Part shown: one piece after another, positions 9,470-18,375 of the stretch
Layout: every line of letters starts with the position of its first letter
Position numbering within the stretch: the stretch's first letter is position 1
Assembly: GCA_039794565.1 (NCBI GenBank)
Contig: JAUQVX010000001.1
Location: forward strand, 124,001 to 188,000
From: Gloeomargarita sp. SRBZ-1_bins_9
GTDB taxonomy: Bacteria > Cyanobacteriota > Cyanobacteriia > Gloeomargaritales > Gloeomargaritaceae
DNA: 64,000 bases
Reading direction: 5' to 3'
Notes under the pieces: generated by a model
The model's database searches: none
The model's input: the letters and a program-made list of their open reading frames with translations, nothing else
What the model was told of the DNA's origin: nothing
Translations under genes and position numbers: made by a program

Positions 9470-9853
9470 GTGGCACGGATTGCTGGTGTAGATATTCCCC
9501 GGGACAAGCGGGTCGAGGTTGCGCTGACTTACATTTACGGGATTGGGTTAACCCGGTCACGGCAGGTCCTAGCGGCGACGGGGGTCAACCCGGATACGCG
9601 GGTGAAGGACCTGACCGACCAGGAGGTGGCCGCCCTGCGGGAGTACATCGAGCAGAATTACCAGGTGGAGGGGGACCTGCGCCGGATCGAGGCGATGAAC
9701 ATCAAACGCCTGATGGATATCGGCTGCTACCGGGGACGACGCCATCGGTTGGGGTTACCGGTACGGGGGCAACGGACCCGCACCAACGCCCGCACCCGCA
9801 AGGGGGTTCGCAAGACAGTGGCCGGTAAGAAGAAGGCGACGGCGAAGAAGTAA
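9470..9853 (+). CDS. rpsM: 30S ribosomal protein S13
   Basis: S13 sits in the head of the small subunit and contacts the P-site tRNA and L5. The 127-aa protein starts at GTG 9470 ('[17 protein letters not shown]') after GAGGGG. Diagnostic segments are '[16 protein letters not shown]', '[23 protein letters not shown]' split by its helix-turn, and '[22 protein letters not shown]'. The lysine-rich tail is normal. It is 18 bases after rpmJ and 40 bases before rpsK. Confidence 0.97.
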   Translation: MARIAGVDIPRDKRVEVALTYIYGIGLTRSRQVLAATGVNPDTRVKDLTDQEVAALREYIEQNYQVEGDLRRIEAMNIKRLMDIGCYRGRRHRLGLPVRGQRTRTNARTRKGVRKTVAGKKKATAKK

Positions 9854-9893
9854 GTAATCCAGTTCTCCACGCATTGCTTTGGGGGTTGTACCT

Positions 9894-10283
9894 ATGGCAC
9901 CGCAGAAGAAAGGGGGCGCGCGCAAACAGAAAAAGAACGTACCCAACGGCATTGCCCACATCCAGTCCACGTTCAACAACACCATCGTGACGATTACCGA
10001 CCCCAAAGGGGATGTGATTGCCTGGTCCTCGGCGGGGGCCAGCGGCTTTAAGGGGGCCAAAAAGGGAACTCCCTTTGCGGCTCAGATGGCCAGTGAGAAT
10101 GCGGCGCGGCAGGCCATGGAGCACGGGATGCGCCAGGTGGAGGTGATGGTGTCGGGACCGGGTTCAGGGCGAGAAACGGCGATCCGGGCGTTGCAGGCTG
10201 CGGGTTTGGAAATTACGCTCATCCGGGATGTGACGCCCATTCCCCATAACGGGTGTCGTCCCCCCAAGCGGCGGCGGGTATAA
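9894..10283 (+). CDS. rpsK: 30S ribosomal protein S11
   Basis: S11 lies on the platform of the 30S subunit. The 129-aa protein starts at ATG 9894 ('[19 protein letters not shown]'); earlier in-frame codons give an atypical N-terminus. Conserved parts are '[17 protein letters not shown]', '[20 protein letters not shown]' and the C-terminal '[18 protein letters not shown]'. It is followed 24 bases later by rpoA. Confidence 0.97.
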   Translation: MAPQKKGGARKQKKNVPNGIAHIQSTFNNTIVTITDPKGDVIAWSSAGASGFKGAKKGTPFAAQMASENAARQAMEHGMRQVEVMVSGPGSGRETAIRALQAAGLEITLIRDVTPIPHNGCRPPKRRRV

Positions 10284-10307
10284 CGTTGAACCCATCGGGA
10301 GGGTGCT

Positions 10308-11240
10308 ATGGCGCAGTTTAAGGTAGAGGTGGTGGAAACGTCGGGCCAACAGCAGTATGGGCGCTTTATTTTAGAACCGCTGCACCAGGGTCAGGGCACA
10401 ACGGTAGGGAATGCCCTGCGGCGCGTGTTGCTTGGCGATCTGGAAGGGGCGGCCATCACGGCGGTGCATATCGAAGGGGTGACCCACGAGTTCTCCACGG
10501 TGCCGGGGCTGCGGGAGGATGTACTGGAACTGATGCTGAATTTGAAGGAGGTGGTGCTGCGCAGCCACAGCCCGGAACGGCAACTGGGACGGCTCGAGCG
10601 GGTGCAGGGACCAATGATTATTACGGCGGGCCATTTGAAGCTACCCCCTGAGGTGGAGGTGGTGCATCCAACCCAGTACATTGCCACCCTGGCGGAGGGC
10701 TATACCCTGGAGATGGAGTTTTACGTGGAGCGGGGCCGGGGCTATCGCCTGCTGGATGGCAGCCATAGAGATGGCACGTCGGTGGATTTTCTCCAGATCG
10801 ATGCGGTGTTTATGCCGGTACGCAAGGTGAACTGGCAGGTGGAGGAGTTCCGGGGTGAAGACGGTACCCTGAAGGACCGCCTGATTCTGGAGGTGACCAC
10901 CGATGGGAGTATCAGCCCCAAGGAAGCGGTGAGTCAGGCGGCCCACATCCTGGTGGATTTGTTCTCGCCTTTGCGGACGATTACGGGTCTGGAGCCGACA
11001 GATAGCAGCCAAACCTCCGAGGAGGATAAGATTGGCCAGATTCCCATCGAGGAGTTGCAACTGTCGGTGCGGGCCTACAACTGCCTGAAGCGGGCGCAAA
11101 TCCACACGGTGGCCGACCTGCTTAACTACAGCCAGGAGGAGCTGCTGGAGATCAAAAACTTCGGCCAGAAGTCGGCGGAAGAGGTGATCGAGGCGTTGCA
11201 AAACCGGCTGGGTATTGTGTTACCGAAGGAAAAGGCCTAG
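10308..11240 (+). CDS. rpoA: DNA-directed RNA polymerase subunit alpha
   Basis: Alpha nucleates RNA polymerase assembly and its C-terminal domain binds UP elements and activators. The 310-aa protein has the N-terminal dimerisation domain ('RFILEPLHQGQGTTVGNALRRVLL', whose core is 'GNALRRVLL') and a C-terminal domain with 'IEELQLSVRAYNCLKRA' and 'NFGQKSAEEVIEALQ'. Length is normal for cyanobacteria (about 315). The gene is flanked by rpsK and rplQ with short spacers and is part of that transcription unit. Confidence 0.97.
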   Translation: MAQFKVEVVETSGQQQYGRFILEPLHQGQGTTVGNALRRVLLGDLEGAAITAVHIEGVTHEFSTVPGLREDVLELMLNLKEVVLRSHSPERQLGRLERVQGPMIITAGHLKLPPEVEVVHPTQYIATLAEGYTLEMEFYVERGRGYRLLDGSHRDGTSVDFLQIDAVFMPVRKVNWQVEEFRGEDGTLKDRLILEVTTDGSISPKEAVSQAAHILVDLFSPLRTITGLEPTDSSQTSEEDKIGQIPIEELQLSVRAYNCLKRAQIHTVADLLNYSQEELLEIKNFGQKSAEEVIEALQNRLGIVLPKEKA

Positions 11241-11255
11241 GGAGGGGGCGAGACG

Positions 11256-11606
11256 ATGCGGCACGGCAAACGGATTCCCCGGCTGAGTAAACCGGCCGAC
11301 CAGCGTAAGGCGCTGTTGCGGGCTTTGACGACAGCGCTGTTGCGTTATGGGCGCATTAGGACCACGAAGGCGCGGGCCAAGGCGGTGCGGGCGGAGGTGG
11401 ACCGGATGATTACCTTGGCTAAAGATGGGTCTTTGGCGGCGCGGCGACGGGCGCTGGGGTACATCTACGACAAGCAGTTAGTGCATGCCCTGTTTGCCGA
11501 AGCCCCGGCGCGCTATGGCAACCGGTCGGGGGGCTATACCCGTATCATCCGCACGGTTCCCCGCCGGGGGGATAACGCGGAGATGGCGATCATCGAGTTG
11601 GTCTAG
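11256..11606 (+). CDS. rplQ: 50S ribosomal protein L17
   Basis: L17 lies near the peptide exit tunnel. The 116-aa protein starts '[20 protein letters not shown]' and has '[22 protein letters not shown]' and the ending '[23 protein letters not shown]', all diagnostic in their cores ('KARAKAVR', '[14 protein letters not shown]'). Follows rpoA by 15 bases with a GGGAGGGGG ribosome-binding site. Confidence 0.97.
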   Translation: MRHGKRIPRLSKPADQRKALLRALTTALLRYGRIRTTKARAKAVRAEVDRMITLAKDGSLAARRRALGYIYDKQLVHALFAEAPARYGNRSGGYTRIIRTVPRRGDNAEMAIIELV

Positions 11607-11608
11607 CC

Positions 11609-12433
11609 TTGCCCAGGGTTGCGCTGCTGTTGCAGTACATCGGCACCCATTTCCACGGCTGGCAGTCCCAACCGGGTCAGCGGACGGTCCAGGGGGTACT
11701 CCAGGAGGCGATTGCCCAGGTGTTGGGACAGCCGGTGACGGTGGTGGGGGCAGGGCGCACGGATACGGGGGTGCACGCAGCAGGGCAGGTGGCCCACTTT
11801 GATGCGCCGGAGACGATTCCTCCGGAGCGGTGGACGGCGATTCTGAATGGGCGATTACCCCCGGATGTGCTGGTGCGGGCGAGCGTGGCGGTGCCGCCGG
11901 ATTGGCATGCTCGCTTTTCTGCCCGCTGGCGTCGCTATCGCTATTGCCTGTATACGGAAAAACAGAATAATCTGTTTTGTGCGCCCTTTTGCTGGCACTA
12001 TTACTACGCGCCGCTGGATGTGGAGCGGATGCGGGCGGCGTTGGCACCCTTGGTGGGGCATTGGGAATTGCGGGCGTTTCACCGCAGTAACTCGGGGCGG
12101 GAGCACTCCTGGGTGCAGGTGCAGGAGGTGGCCTGTTGGCGACAAGGGGGCTGGGTGTATATTGAGGTGCAGGCTAATGCGTTTTTGTACGGGATGATGC
12201 GCCTCCTGGTGGGGATGCTGGTGGAGGTGGGGCGGGGCTGGCGCTCGGTGGGGGAATTTACGGCCCTGTGGCAGCAGCAACGGCGGGAGGAGGTGAAATA
12301 TGCGGCACCGGCGCGGGGGTTGACCCTGCTGCGGGTTGGGTATGATGAGCCCTATTTGTTTCCCCTGCCTTTGGTGGAAATGGCCATGCCCCTCTGGGAG
12401 ACCCAGCCCCAGGTTGCCCAGGCCGTGTTATGA
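11609..12433 (+). CDS. truA: tRNA pseudouridine(38-40) synthase TruA
   Basis: TruA isomerises U38-U40 in the anticodon arm of many tRNAs. The 274-aa protein has the catalytic Asp in 'GAGRTDTGVHAAGQVAHF', then 'ARFSARWRRYRYCLYT', 'HRSNSGREHSW' and 'FLYGMMRLLVGMLVEVGRG', all normal for the family. The start is TTG at 11609, two bases after the rplQ stop, so translation is probably coupled. In most cyanobacteria rplM and rpsI follow truA; here rimP follows with a 4-base overlap, marking a rearrangement point. Confidence 0.95.
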   Translation: MPRVALLLQYIGTHFHGWQSQPGQRTVQGVLQEAIAQVLGQPVTVVGAGRTDTGVHAAGQVAHFDAPETIPPERWTAILNGRLPPDVLVRASVAVPPDWHARFSARWRRYRYCLYTEKQNNLFCAPFCWHYYYAPLDVERMRAALAPLVGHWELRAFHRSNSGREHSWVQVQEVACWRQGGWVYIEVQANAFLYGMMRLLVGMLVEVGRGWRSVGEFTALWQQQRREEVKYAAPARGLTLLRVGYDEPYLFPLPLVEMAMPLWETQPQVAQAVL

Positions 12434-12921
12434 TGGATAGAGACTGTGCTATGACCCATCCGGTTATCCCGCAGGTTTTGGCGCTGGCCCGGCCCATCGG
12501 GGAATCTCTGGGTTTAGAGGTGGTGGGGGCTTCCTTCCATAGGGACCAGGTACCGCCGGTTTTGCGGATTGATATTCGCCATCCCCATCGGGATACGGGT
12601 TTGGAGGATTGTGAGCGCATGAGCCAAGCCCTGTCGCCGGCCCTGGACGCGGTGGATTGGTTTCCCGATGCCTATGTCCTGGAGGTGTCTAGCCCTGGTG
12701 TGGGGGAGGAACTGGTGACCGACCGGGACTTCCAGATTTTTCAGGGGTTTGCCGTGCGGGTGGAGTTGCATACGCCCTACCGGGGACGCCAGGAGTGGCA
12801 GGGTCGTCTCCTGTGCCGGGATGAGGAAGCGGTGGTGCTCAATCGGCGGGGCCGCACAGTGCGTCTTTTGCGGGCATGGGTGGCGCGGGTAGTCCTGACC
12901 ACCGATGACCAGCCCGACTGA
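12430..12921 (+). CDS. rimP: ribosome maturation factor RimP
   Basis: RimP assists 30S assembly. The 163-aa frame starts at an ATG overlapping the truA stop; ATG at 12451 ('MTHPVIPQVLALARPIGE') gives the more usual N-terminus. Family motifs are 'LGLEVVG', 'LRIDIRHPHRDTGLEDCERMSQALSPALD' in its core 'LEDCERMSQ', and 'YVLEVSSPGVGEEL' (usually LEVSSPGLDRPL). The C-terminal SH3-like domain follows. It is the first gene of the common rimP-nusA-ylxR series. Confidence 0.92.
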   Translation: MMDRDCAMTHPVIPQVLALARPIGESLGLEVVGASFHRDQVPPVLRIDIRHPHRDTGLEDCERMSQALSPALDAVDWFPDAYVLEVSSPGVGEELVTDRDFQIFQGFAVRVELHTPYRGRQEWQGRLLCRDEEAVVLNRRGRTVRLLRAWVARVVLTTDDQPD

Positions 12922-12953
12922 AACCTCAAACTACAACCAACTGAATAGGGCCT

Positions 12954-14171
12954 ATGTCCATCATTGCTTTGCCGAATCTGAAGGAACTGATTGACGAGAT
13001 CAGCCGCACCCACAACCTGCCGAAGGCGGAATTGCAAGAGGCGCTCCGGGAGGCGTTGCTGAAGGGCTACGAAAAGCACCGGCGGGCTAAGGAGTTGCAT
13101 GTCCGGGAATTTAGCGATGATTATTTCCGCAACTTTGACGTGGAGCTGGACCTGGAGGAGGGGGGCTTCCGCATCCTGGCGGAGAAAACCATCGTGGAGG
13201 AGGTGAAGGACCCGGACCATGAGGTGGCCTTGGCGGAGGTGAAACCCTTTATCCCGGAGGCCCAGGTGGGGGGCACGGTGGTATTGGATGTGTCCCCCGA
13301 GGACCGGCGGGAACTGGGGCGCATGGCGGCGATGCAGACCAAACAGGTGTTCCACCAGTTGCTGCGGGAACTGAAGCGCCGCTTGATCCAAGAGGAGTTC
13401 CAGGACCTGGAGGGGACGGTGCTCACCGGGCGGATTCTCCGGTTTGAGCGGGGGTCCTGGATCGTTGGGGTCACCAGCGGCTACAACCAGACGGAGGTGG
13501 AGGCCGAGCTGCCCAAGAAAGAGCAACTGCCCAACGACAATTACCGGCCCGGCGCGACCTACAAGTTCTACCTGAAGCATGTCTACAGTGGTCCGCACCG
13601 GGGTCCGCAATTGGTGGTCTCGCGAGCGGATGCGGGGCTGGTGGTGTACCTGTTTGCCAACGAAGTGCCGGAGATGGAGGACGAGATTGTGCGGATTGTA
13701 GCGGTGGCCCGGGAAGCCAATCCCCCCACCCGCAACGTGGGGCCGCGCACCAAGATTGCCGTGGATACCCTGGACCGGGATGTGGACCCGGTGGGGGCTT
13801 GTATCGGGGCGCGGGGGTCCCGTATCCAGGCGGTGGTCAACGAGCTGCGGGGGGAAAAAATTGATGTGGTGCGCTGGTCCCCAGACCCGGCGACTTACAT
13901 TGCCAATGCCCTGAGTCCGGCCCAGGTGGAAGCGGTGCGACTCGTGGACCCGGATGGTCGCCAAGCCCATGTACTGGTGGATGAAAAACAACTGAGCTTG
14001 GCAATTGGCAAGGAGGGGCAAAACGTTCGCTTAGCGGCCCGCTTGACGGGTTGGAAGATTGACATCAAGGACAAGAATAAGTACGACGCGGCAGCGGAAG
14101 ACGCCCGGATTCAGGAAATCATCGCTGAACGGGAGCGGCAAAAGGCACAAGCGGATGCCCAGGAGGAATAA
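12954..14171 (+). CDS. nusA: transcription termination/antitermination protein NusA
   Basis: NusA binds RNA polymerase and modulates pausing, termination and antitermination. The 405-aa protein has the N-terminal polymerase-binding domain ('[19 protein letters not shown]'), an S1 domain ('[20 protein letters not shown]'), and two KH domains including '[21 protein letters not shown]' and '[23 protein letters not shown]' with GxxG loops. There are no C-terminal acidic repeats, as expected outside Proteobacteria. It lies 32 bases after rimP and 8 bases before ylxR. Confidence 0.96.
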   Translation: MSIIALPNLKELIDEISRTHNLPKAELQEALREALLKGYEKHRRAKELHVREFSDDYFRNFDVELDLEEGGFRILAEKTIVEEVKDPDHEVALAEVKPFIPEAQVGGTVVLDVSPEDRRELGRMAAMQTKQVFHQLLRELKRRLIQEEFQDLEGTVLTGRILRFERGSWIVGVTSGYNQTEVEAELPKKEQLPNDNYRPGATYKFYLKHVYSGPHRGPQLVVSRADAGLVVYLFANEVPEMEDEIVRIVAVAREANPPTRNVGPRTKIAVDTLDRDVDPVGACIGARGSRIQAVVNELRGEKIDVVRWSPDPATYIANALSPAQVEAVRLVDPDGRQAHVLVDEKQLSLAIGKEGQNVRLAARLTGWKIDIKDKNKYDAAAEDARIQEIIAERERQKAQADAQEE

Positions 14172-14179
14172 ATCGGACC

Positions 14180-14533
14180 ATGCCCCCGGGCTGGCGTCGC
14201 TGCATCAGTTGCCGGACGGTAGGGCCGCGGGAGCAGTTCTGGCGGGTGGTGCGGCTGCATCCTTCCCATCGGGTGGTGTTGGACCAGGGGATGGGCCGCT
14301 CGGCTTACCTGTGCCCTAAACGGGAATGTCTGCAGCAGGCCCAACGGAAAAATCGCCTCGGTAAGGCCCTCAAGGCCCCCGTGCCCCCCGAAATCTATGC
14401 GGCTTTGTGGGCGCGACTCAACGCCCTTGGTCCAGCACCAGATGACCGTCCTCCAGATGCACAATCCGGTCGGCAATGTCCAGAATCCGGTGGTCGTGGG
14501 TCACCAGGAGAATCGCCGCCCCCCGCTCCTTAG
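14180..14533 (+). CDS. ylxR: YlxR-family RNA-binding protein
   Basis: YlxR (DUF448) proteins are small nucleic-acid-binding proteins usually encoded between nusA and infB. The core is clear: 'WRRCISCRTVGPREQFWRVV', 'GRSAYLCPKRECLQQAQRKNRLGKAL' with its 'GRSAYLCP' signature. After about residue 85 the sequence becomes a low-complexity Pro/Gly/Ser tail that lies antisense to the 3' end of the ABC ATPase gene (116-base overlap), which suggests that the native stop was lost. infB is not downstream here. Confidence 0.85.
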   Translation: MPPGWRRCISCRTVGPREQFWRVVRLHPSHRVVLDQGMGRSAYLCPKRECLQQAQRKNRLGKALKAPVPPEIYAALWARLNALGPAPDDRPPDAQSGRQCPESGGRGSPGESPPPAP

Positions 14534-15152
14534 CCAGGTGCTGCATCAGGTCCACCACCTCGCGCCCGGCTTTGCTGTCTAAGGAGGCGGTGGGTTCGTC
14601 GGCCAAAATGAGCCGGGGTTGGGCTACCAGCGCCCGGGCAATGGCCACCCGCTGTTTCTGCCCGCCGGATAGGTCGTGGGGGTAGCTGTTGCACTTGTCC
14701 GCCAGACCCACGCGCGCCAGCATGGCTTCGGCCATCGCCTTCGCCTTGGCGGGGGGGATGTGGGGGTGGAGTTCGAGGGCCATCTGCACGTTCTGGCGGG
14801 CGGTGAGAAATTGCAACAGGTTGTGGGCCTGAAAGATATAACCAATCCGCCGCCGCAACTGAATCAGGGTGTTTTTGCCGGCCCCGTGTAGTTCCTGCCC
14901 CAGCACCTTAAGGCTGCCTTCCTGCACTGACCGCAAGCAACCAATCAACGTGAGCAGGGTGGTTTTCCCAGAACCGGACGGCCCGGTGAGAATGACAATT
15001 TCCCCTTCGCGAATCGTCAGGTTGATGTCAAACAAAATCTGCTTGCGCAAGGCCCCGTGACCATAGGCGTGGTTCAGGTGGGCAATGTCCACTACCGCTT
15101 CCCCGGCGGCTGTCGCCCTTGTGGCGGGGGCAATTTGGGTGGCAGTCGTCAT
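14418..15152 (-). CDS. devA: DevA-family ABC transporter ATP-binding protein
   Basis: A 244-aa MacB/LolD-type ATPase most like cyanobacterial DevA, which in heterocyst formers energises the DevBCA glycolipid exporter. Walker A GPSGSGKTTLL, Q-loop 'GYIFQAHNLLQFLTA', signature 'HDLSGGQKQRVAIARAL', Walker B 'LILADEPTASLD' and the H-loop 'LLVTHDHRI' are all intact. The family call rests on overall pattern, especially 'IRLRRRIGYIFQAHNLL'-like sequence. No devB (membrane fusion) or devC (permease) gene is adjacent, so its partners must be elsewhere. It is divergent from the MBL-fold gene. Confidence 0.8.
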   Translation of the reverse strand: MTTATQIAPATRATAAGEAVVDIAHLNHAYGHGALRKQILFDINLTIREGEIVILTGPSGSGKTTLLTLIGCLRSVQEGSLKVLGQELHGAGKNTLIQLRRRIGYIFQAHNLLQFLTARQNVQMALELHPHIPPAKAKAMAEAMLARVGLADKCNSYPHDLSGGQKQRVAIARALVAQPRLILADEPTASLDSKAGREVVDLMQHLAKERGAAILLVTHDHRILDIADRIVHLEDGHLVLDQGR

Positions 15153-15266
15153 AGGCGTTCACAAGTTTTTACCAATTTTAACAATCCCGGCCTGGGAGAC
15201 GGGAACGCTGCCCGGGGTGAAGACTTCTGAAAAGTGCGGTAGGCTGTAGGGCGATGTGCACGGGAA

Positions 15267-16040
15267 ATGGGCATGAAACGACGGGCGATGTTGGTAGGTG
15301 CCGGGGCGTTGTGGGCTAGTGGGCGGGTGTTGGCCCAAGGGGCGCCGGCGGGTGTAACTATCCAGTTTTTGGGGCACATGTGTTTTCTGTTTACAGGGGG
15401 GGGGCTGCGGTTGCTGGTGAATCCGTTTCGGCCCAGCGGTTGTACCCAAGGCTACCGGCCCCCTCGGGTGGCAGCGGATTTGGTCCTGGTCAGCAGTCTG
15501 CTCCTGGATACGGGCTATGTGGCGGATTTGCCGGGAGACCCGCGGGTGTTGGCCACGCCGGGGGATTACGAACTGCCTAACAATTTCCAGGTCTCCGGCT
15601 TCCAGACCTTTAGCGACCGGATGGGGGGGCGGCGCTTCGGGGCCAATATCTGCTGGCGCTGGACCCAGGGGGGGATTCGCTTTTTGCACCTGGGGGGGAT
15701 TGCCACGCCTATTAGCGTCGAGCAGCGGATTTTGTTCGGCAACCCGGATGTGCTGTTTGTGCCGGTGGGGGGGCGGGATAAGGCCTATAACCCCCAGGAG
15801 GCGGCGGAGGCGGTGCAGGCCCTGAATCCCAAAATCGTTGTCCCTACCCATTTCCGCACCCAGGCCGCCGATGAGCAATGCGACCTATTCCCGGTGGAGG
15901 ACTTCCTGGCCTTGATGGGCAAGATGACGGTGCGGCGGTTGGGGGACCAGGTGACGATTCGACCGGGGGACTTGCCCAAACAGGGGTCCTTGATTCATCT
16001 GTTTAGCTACAATTTCTCTACACCCAAACCCCGTGCCTGA
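15267..16040 (+). CDS. exported metallo-beta-lactamase-fold protein with degenerate metal site
   Basis: A 257-aa protein with an N-terminal signal-like segment ('MKRRAMLVGAGALWASGRVLAQG', whose hydrophobic core is 'AMLVGAGALWASG'). The body resembles the UPF0173/MBL-fold group: 'IQFLGHMCFLFTGGGLRLLVNPF', later 'VPVGGRDKAYNPQEAAEAV' and 'KIVVPTHFRTQ'. The canonical HxHxDH metal motif should follow the Ala-Asp-x-x-Leu strand, but the sequence there is 'ADLVLVSSLLLDTGYV', so the ligands are absent. It may be a non-hydrolytic relative. The start can be ATG 15267 or 15273. Its end overlaps pepP by 8 bases. Confidence 0.7.
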   Translation: MGMKRRAMLVGAGALWASGRVLAQGAPAGVTIQFLGHMCFLFTGGGLRLLVNPFRPSGCTQGYRPPRVAADLVLVSSLLLDTGYVADLPGDPRVLATPGDYELPNNFQVSGFQTFSDRMGGRRFGANICWRWTQGGIRFLHLGGIATPISVEQRILFGNPDVLFVPVGGRDKAYNPQEAAEAVQALNPKIVVPTHFRTQAADEQCDLFPVEDFLALMGKMTVRRLGDQVTIRPGDLPKQGSLIHLFSYNFSTPKPRA

Positions 16041-17382
16041 AGCCATGGTCACCACACCGGTTGGTCTGTATCCGCCTGTGCCTGCCAGCGAGTATGCCGA
16101 GCGCCGCCGCCGGTTTTTGCAGGTCTTGGGACAGGGGGTGGCCATTCTCCCCAGCGCCCCTTTGGCCTATTTGCACAACGATGTGGAGGCCACCTACCGA
16201 CAAGACGGCAATCTGTTTTACCTGACGGGGTTGAACGAGCCGGGGGCGGTAGCGGTGTTTGCCCCCCACCATCCGGAACATCAATTTATCCTGTTTGTCC
16301 AGCCCAAGGATTGGGAAAAGGAGGTCTGGACGGGTTACCGAGTGGGGCCAGAGGCGGCCAAGGAACTCTATGGCTGCGATGTGGCTTTTTCCCTGGAGGA
16401 ACTGGACCAAAAACTGCCGGAGTACGTGGAGGGGGCCGATTGTCTCTACTACCACCCGGGCCGGGATGAGGACATGAATCGGCGGGTGTATCGGCTCTGG
16501 CAAAAAATGCTGCACCTGCGCCAGCGCAAGGGGTACGGGCCGACGATGCTGGCGGATGTCCATCCCCTGTTGCACCCGCTGCGCATGGTCAAAAGTCCCC
16601 TGGAGATTGAGCGCATCAAGCAGGCAGTGGCCATTGCCGTCCAGGCCCACCAGTACGCCCAGGACATTGTGCGCCCCGGGATGTACGAGTACGAACTCCA
16701 GGCAGCTATCGAGCGGGTGTTTCAGGAGCAGGGGGGACGCCCGGCCTATCCCTCCATCGTGGCCTCGGGACCCAACGCCTGTATCCTCCACTACGGAGAC
16801 AACACGCGCCAAATGCAAGCGGGGGATTTGGTGCTGGTGGATGCGGGGTGCGCCTGGGGCTGCTATAACTCGGACATTACCCGCACGTTTCCGGTCAACG
16901 GCCAGATGACCCCGCCCCAAAAAGCTATCTACGAGGTGGTGTTGCGGGCGCAGCAGGCGGCTATCGGGGTGGTAAAACCGGGGGTGCCCTACGACCAGGT
17001 CCATAAAACGGCGGTACGGGTGTTGGTGGAAGGGTTACTGGACCTGGGGTTGCTCCAGGGGGACCCGGAGGCAATCGCCAACGAAACGGACGAGAAAAAG
17101 CAGGCCTACCGGCCCTACTACATGCACCGCACGGGTCACTGGTTGGGGTTGGATGTACACGATGCGGGCATCTACTACCAGGCCAAGGAGCAGGCCACCC
17201 TGCTGGTCCCCGGACAGGTGTTTACGGTGGAGCCGGGACTCTACATCGGTCCCCACACCCAGCCAGTGGAAGGTCAACCCCCCATTCCCGACGAATTCCG
17301 GGGCATCGGGGTGCGCATTGAGGACGATGTGCTGGTGACGGAAACGGGCTGCGAGGTGTTGACGGCGGCAGTACCCAAGTGA
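16033..17382 (+). CDS. pepP: Xaa-Pro aminopeptidase (aminopeptidase P)
   Basis: Removes N-terminal residues preceding proline. The 449-aa protein has the aminopeptidase P N-terminal domain ('NDVEATYRQDGNLFYLTGLNEPG' in its core 'YRQDGNLFYLTG') and a pita-bread M24 domain with metal ligands in 'LVLVDAGCAWGCYNSDITRTFP' (Asp, Asp), 'HRTGHWLGLDVHDAG' (His) and 'FTVEPGLYI' and 'RIEDDVLVT' (Glu, Glu). Start is GTG 16033 or ATG 16045. It runs directly into the DUF3445 gene with a one-base gap. Confidence 0.93.
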   Translation: MPEAMVTTPVGLYPPVPASEYAERRRRFLQVLGQGVAILPSAPLAYLHNDVEATYRQDGNLFYLTGLNEPGAVAVFAPHHPEHQFILFVQPKDWEKEVWTGYRVGPEAAKELYGCDVAFSLEELDQKLPEYVEGADCLYYHPGRDEDMNRRVYRLWQKMLHLRQRKGYGPTMLADVHPLLHPLRMVKSPLEIERIKQAVAIAVQAHQYAQDIVRPGMYEYELQAAIERVFQEQGGRPAYPSIVASGPNACILHYGDNTRQMQAGDLVLVDAGCAWGCYNSDITRTFPVNGQMTPPQKAIYEVVLRAQQAAIGVVKPGVPYDQVHKTAVRVLVEGLLDLGLLQGDPEAIANETDEKKQAYRPYYMHRTGHWLGLDVHDAGIYYQAKEQATLLVPGQVFTVEPGLYIGPHTQPVEGQPPIPDEFRGIGVRIEDDVLVTETGCEVLTAAVPK

Positions 17383-17383
17383 T

Positions 17384-18328
17384 ATGCCTGCTTGTCCGGT
17401 GGAACAGCTACCCGACGCGCCCCGCTACTTTCCCCTGGCCAAGGGCCGCTATGAGGTGAAACCCGGTCTGTATCCCTTGGGGACGGATTTCGGCCAGGGG
17501 GAACGGGACCGGCAGGTGTTTCACCTAGACAGCGACTTTCCCCATTACCGTCAGGTAAAACAGGCAGCCCGCCAGGAGGACTTGGCGAAATACGTGCAGA
17601 CCTGCAACTTGACCCCCCCGGTGGAACAGGCGGCGGTGGCCTTCATCGCCCAGCGATTGCCCCAGGAATATCCCCAGTGGTTTCGGCTGGAGGACCACAC
17701 CGCTGGTTGGCGCTTGCATTGCTACCTAACCGGTGAGGTGCTGGACTTTGACCGGGATTTTGGCTGCCGGGGGACGGCCTACCTCTCGGGCCTGGATGCC
17801 CTGGCGATGCAAATCCAGGAGGACCTGTGTGTGGTCAGCCGCACCGGGGACCGGCACTGGGTGAGCGTTATCCACCTGTGTTTCCCCAACCACTGGGCGG
17901 CCCAGGACAAGATTGGCCGGAGCTTTGCCGAGATCCATGCGCCGGTGCCGGGGATGGAACCTCTGAACCGGCGGGGGGCAGCGCTGGTGCAGGCCATGAT
18001 TGCCGGTCCACCCATGGTGCGGTTCGCCTGGGGGTTGAGCACGGACACGGAGCTGAACCATCATCCCGACCGGCCAGGGGGACGCACCTTTGACCCCCAA
18101 TGTCCCTGCCTGTACCTGCGTCTCGAACGTCAGGTGATCTGGGGGCTACCGGCGGTGGAGGCGGCCCTGTTTTTTATCCGCACCTACTTCCGGGATGTGA
18201 GTTGCCTGCGCCAGGACCCCATGCACCATACCGCGCTGCGGTCGGCGATCCAGTCCATGTCTCCGGCGGCGTTGACCTATAAAGGATTGGCGCCCCATCT
18301 CCGGGAAATCCTGGCCTGGTTGGGGTGA
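17384..18328 (+). CDS. DUF3445 protein (heme-dependent oxidative N-demethylase-like)
   Basis: The 314-aa protein matches the DUF3445 pattern: 'ARYFPLAKGRYEVKPGL', here 'PRYFPLAKGRYEVKPGLYPLG', then 'QEDLCVVSRTGDRHWVSVIHLCFPNHW' in its core 'HWVSVIHLCFPNHW', 'GRSFAEIHAPVPGM', and the C-terminal 'ALFFIRTYFRDVSCL'. Family knowledge: members include the alpha subunit of a heme- and flavin-dependent oxidative N-demethylase acting on dimethylamine. In cyanobacteria the substrate is unknown, and no partner subunits are adjacent. The family call is fairly secure; the reaction is inference. Confidence 0.75.
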   Translation: MPACPVEQLPDAPRYFPLAKGRYEVKPGLYPLGTDFGQGERDRQVFHLDSDFPHYRQVKQAARQEDLAKYVQTCNLTPPVEQAAVAFIAQRLPQEYPQWFRLEDHTAGWRLHCYLTGEVLDFDRDFGCRGTAYLSGLDALAMQIQEDLCVVSRTGDRHWVSVIHLCFPNHWAAQDKIGRSFAEIHAPVPGMEPLNRRGAALVQAMIAGPPMVRFAWGLSTDTELNHHPDRPGGRTFDPQCPCLYLRLERQVIWGLPAVEAALFFIRTYFRDVSCLRQDPMHHTALRSAIQSMSPAALTYKGLAPHLREILAWLG

Positions 18329-18375
18329 GTCCGGCACAATGAAATAAAGTAAAGATTTTTGGGGGTTTTGGTTGC

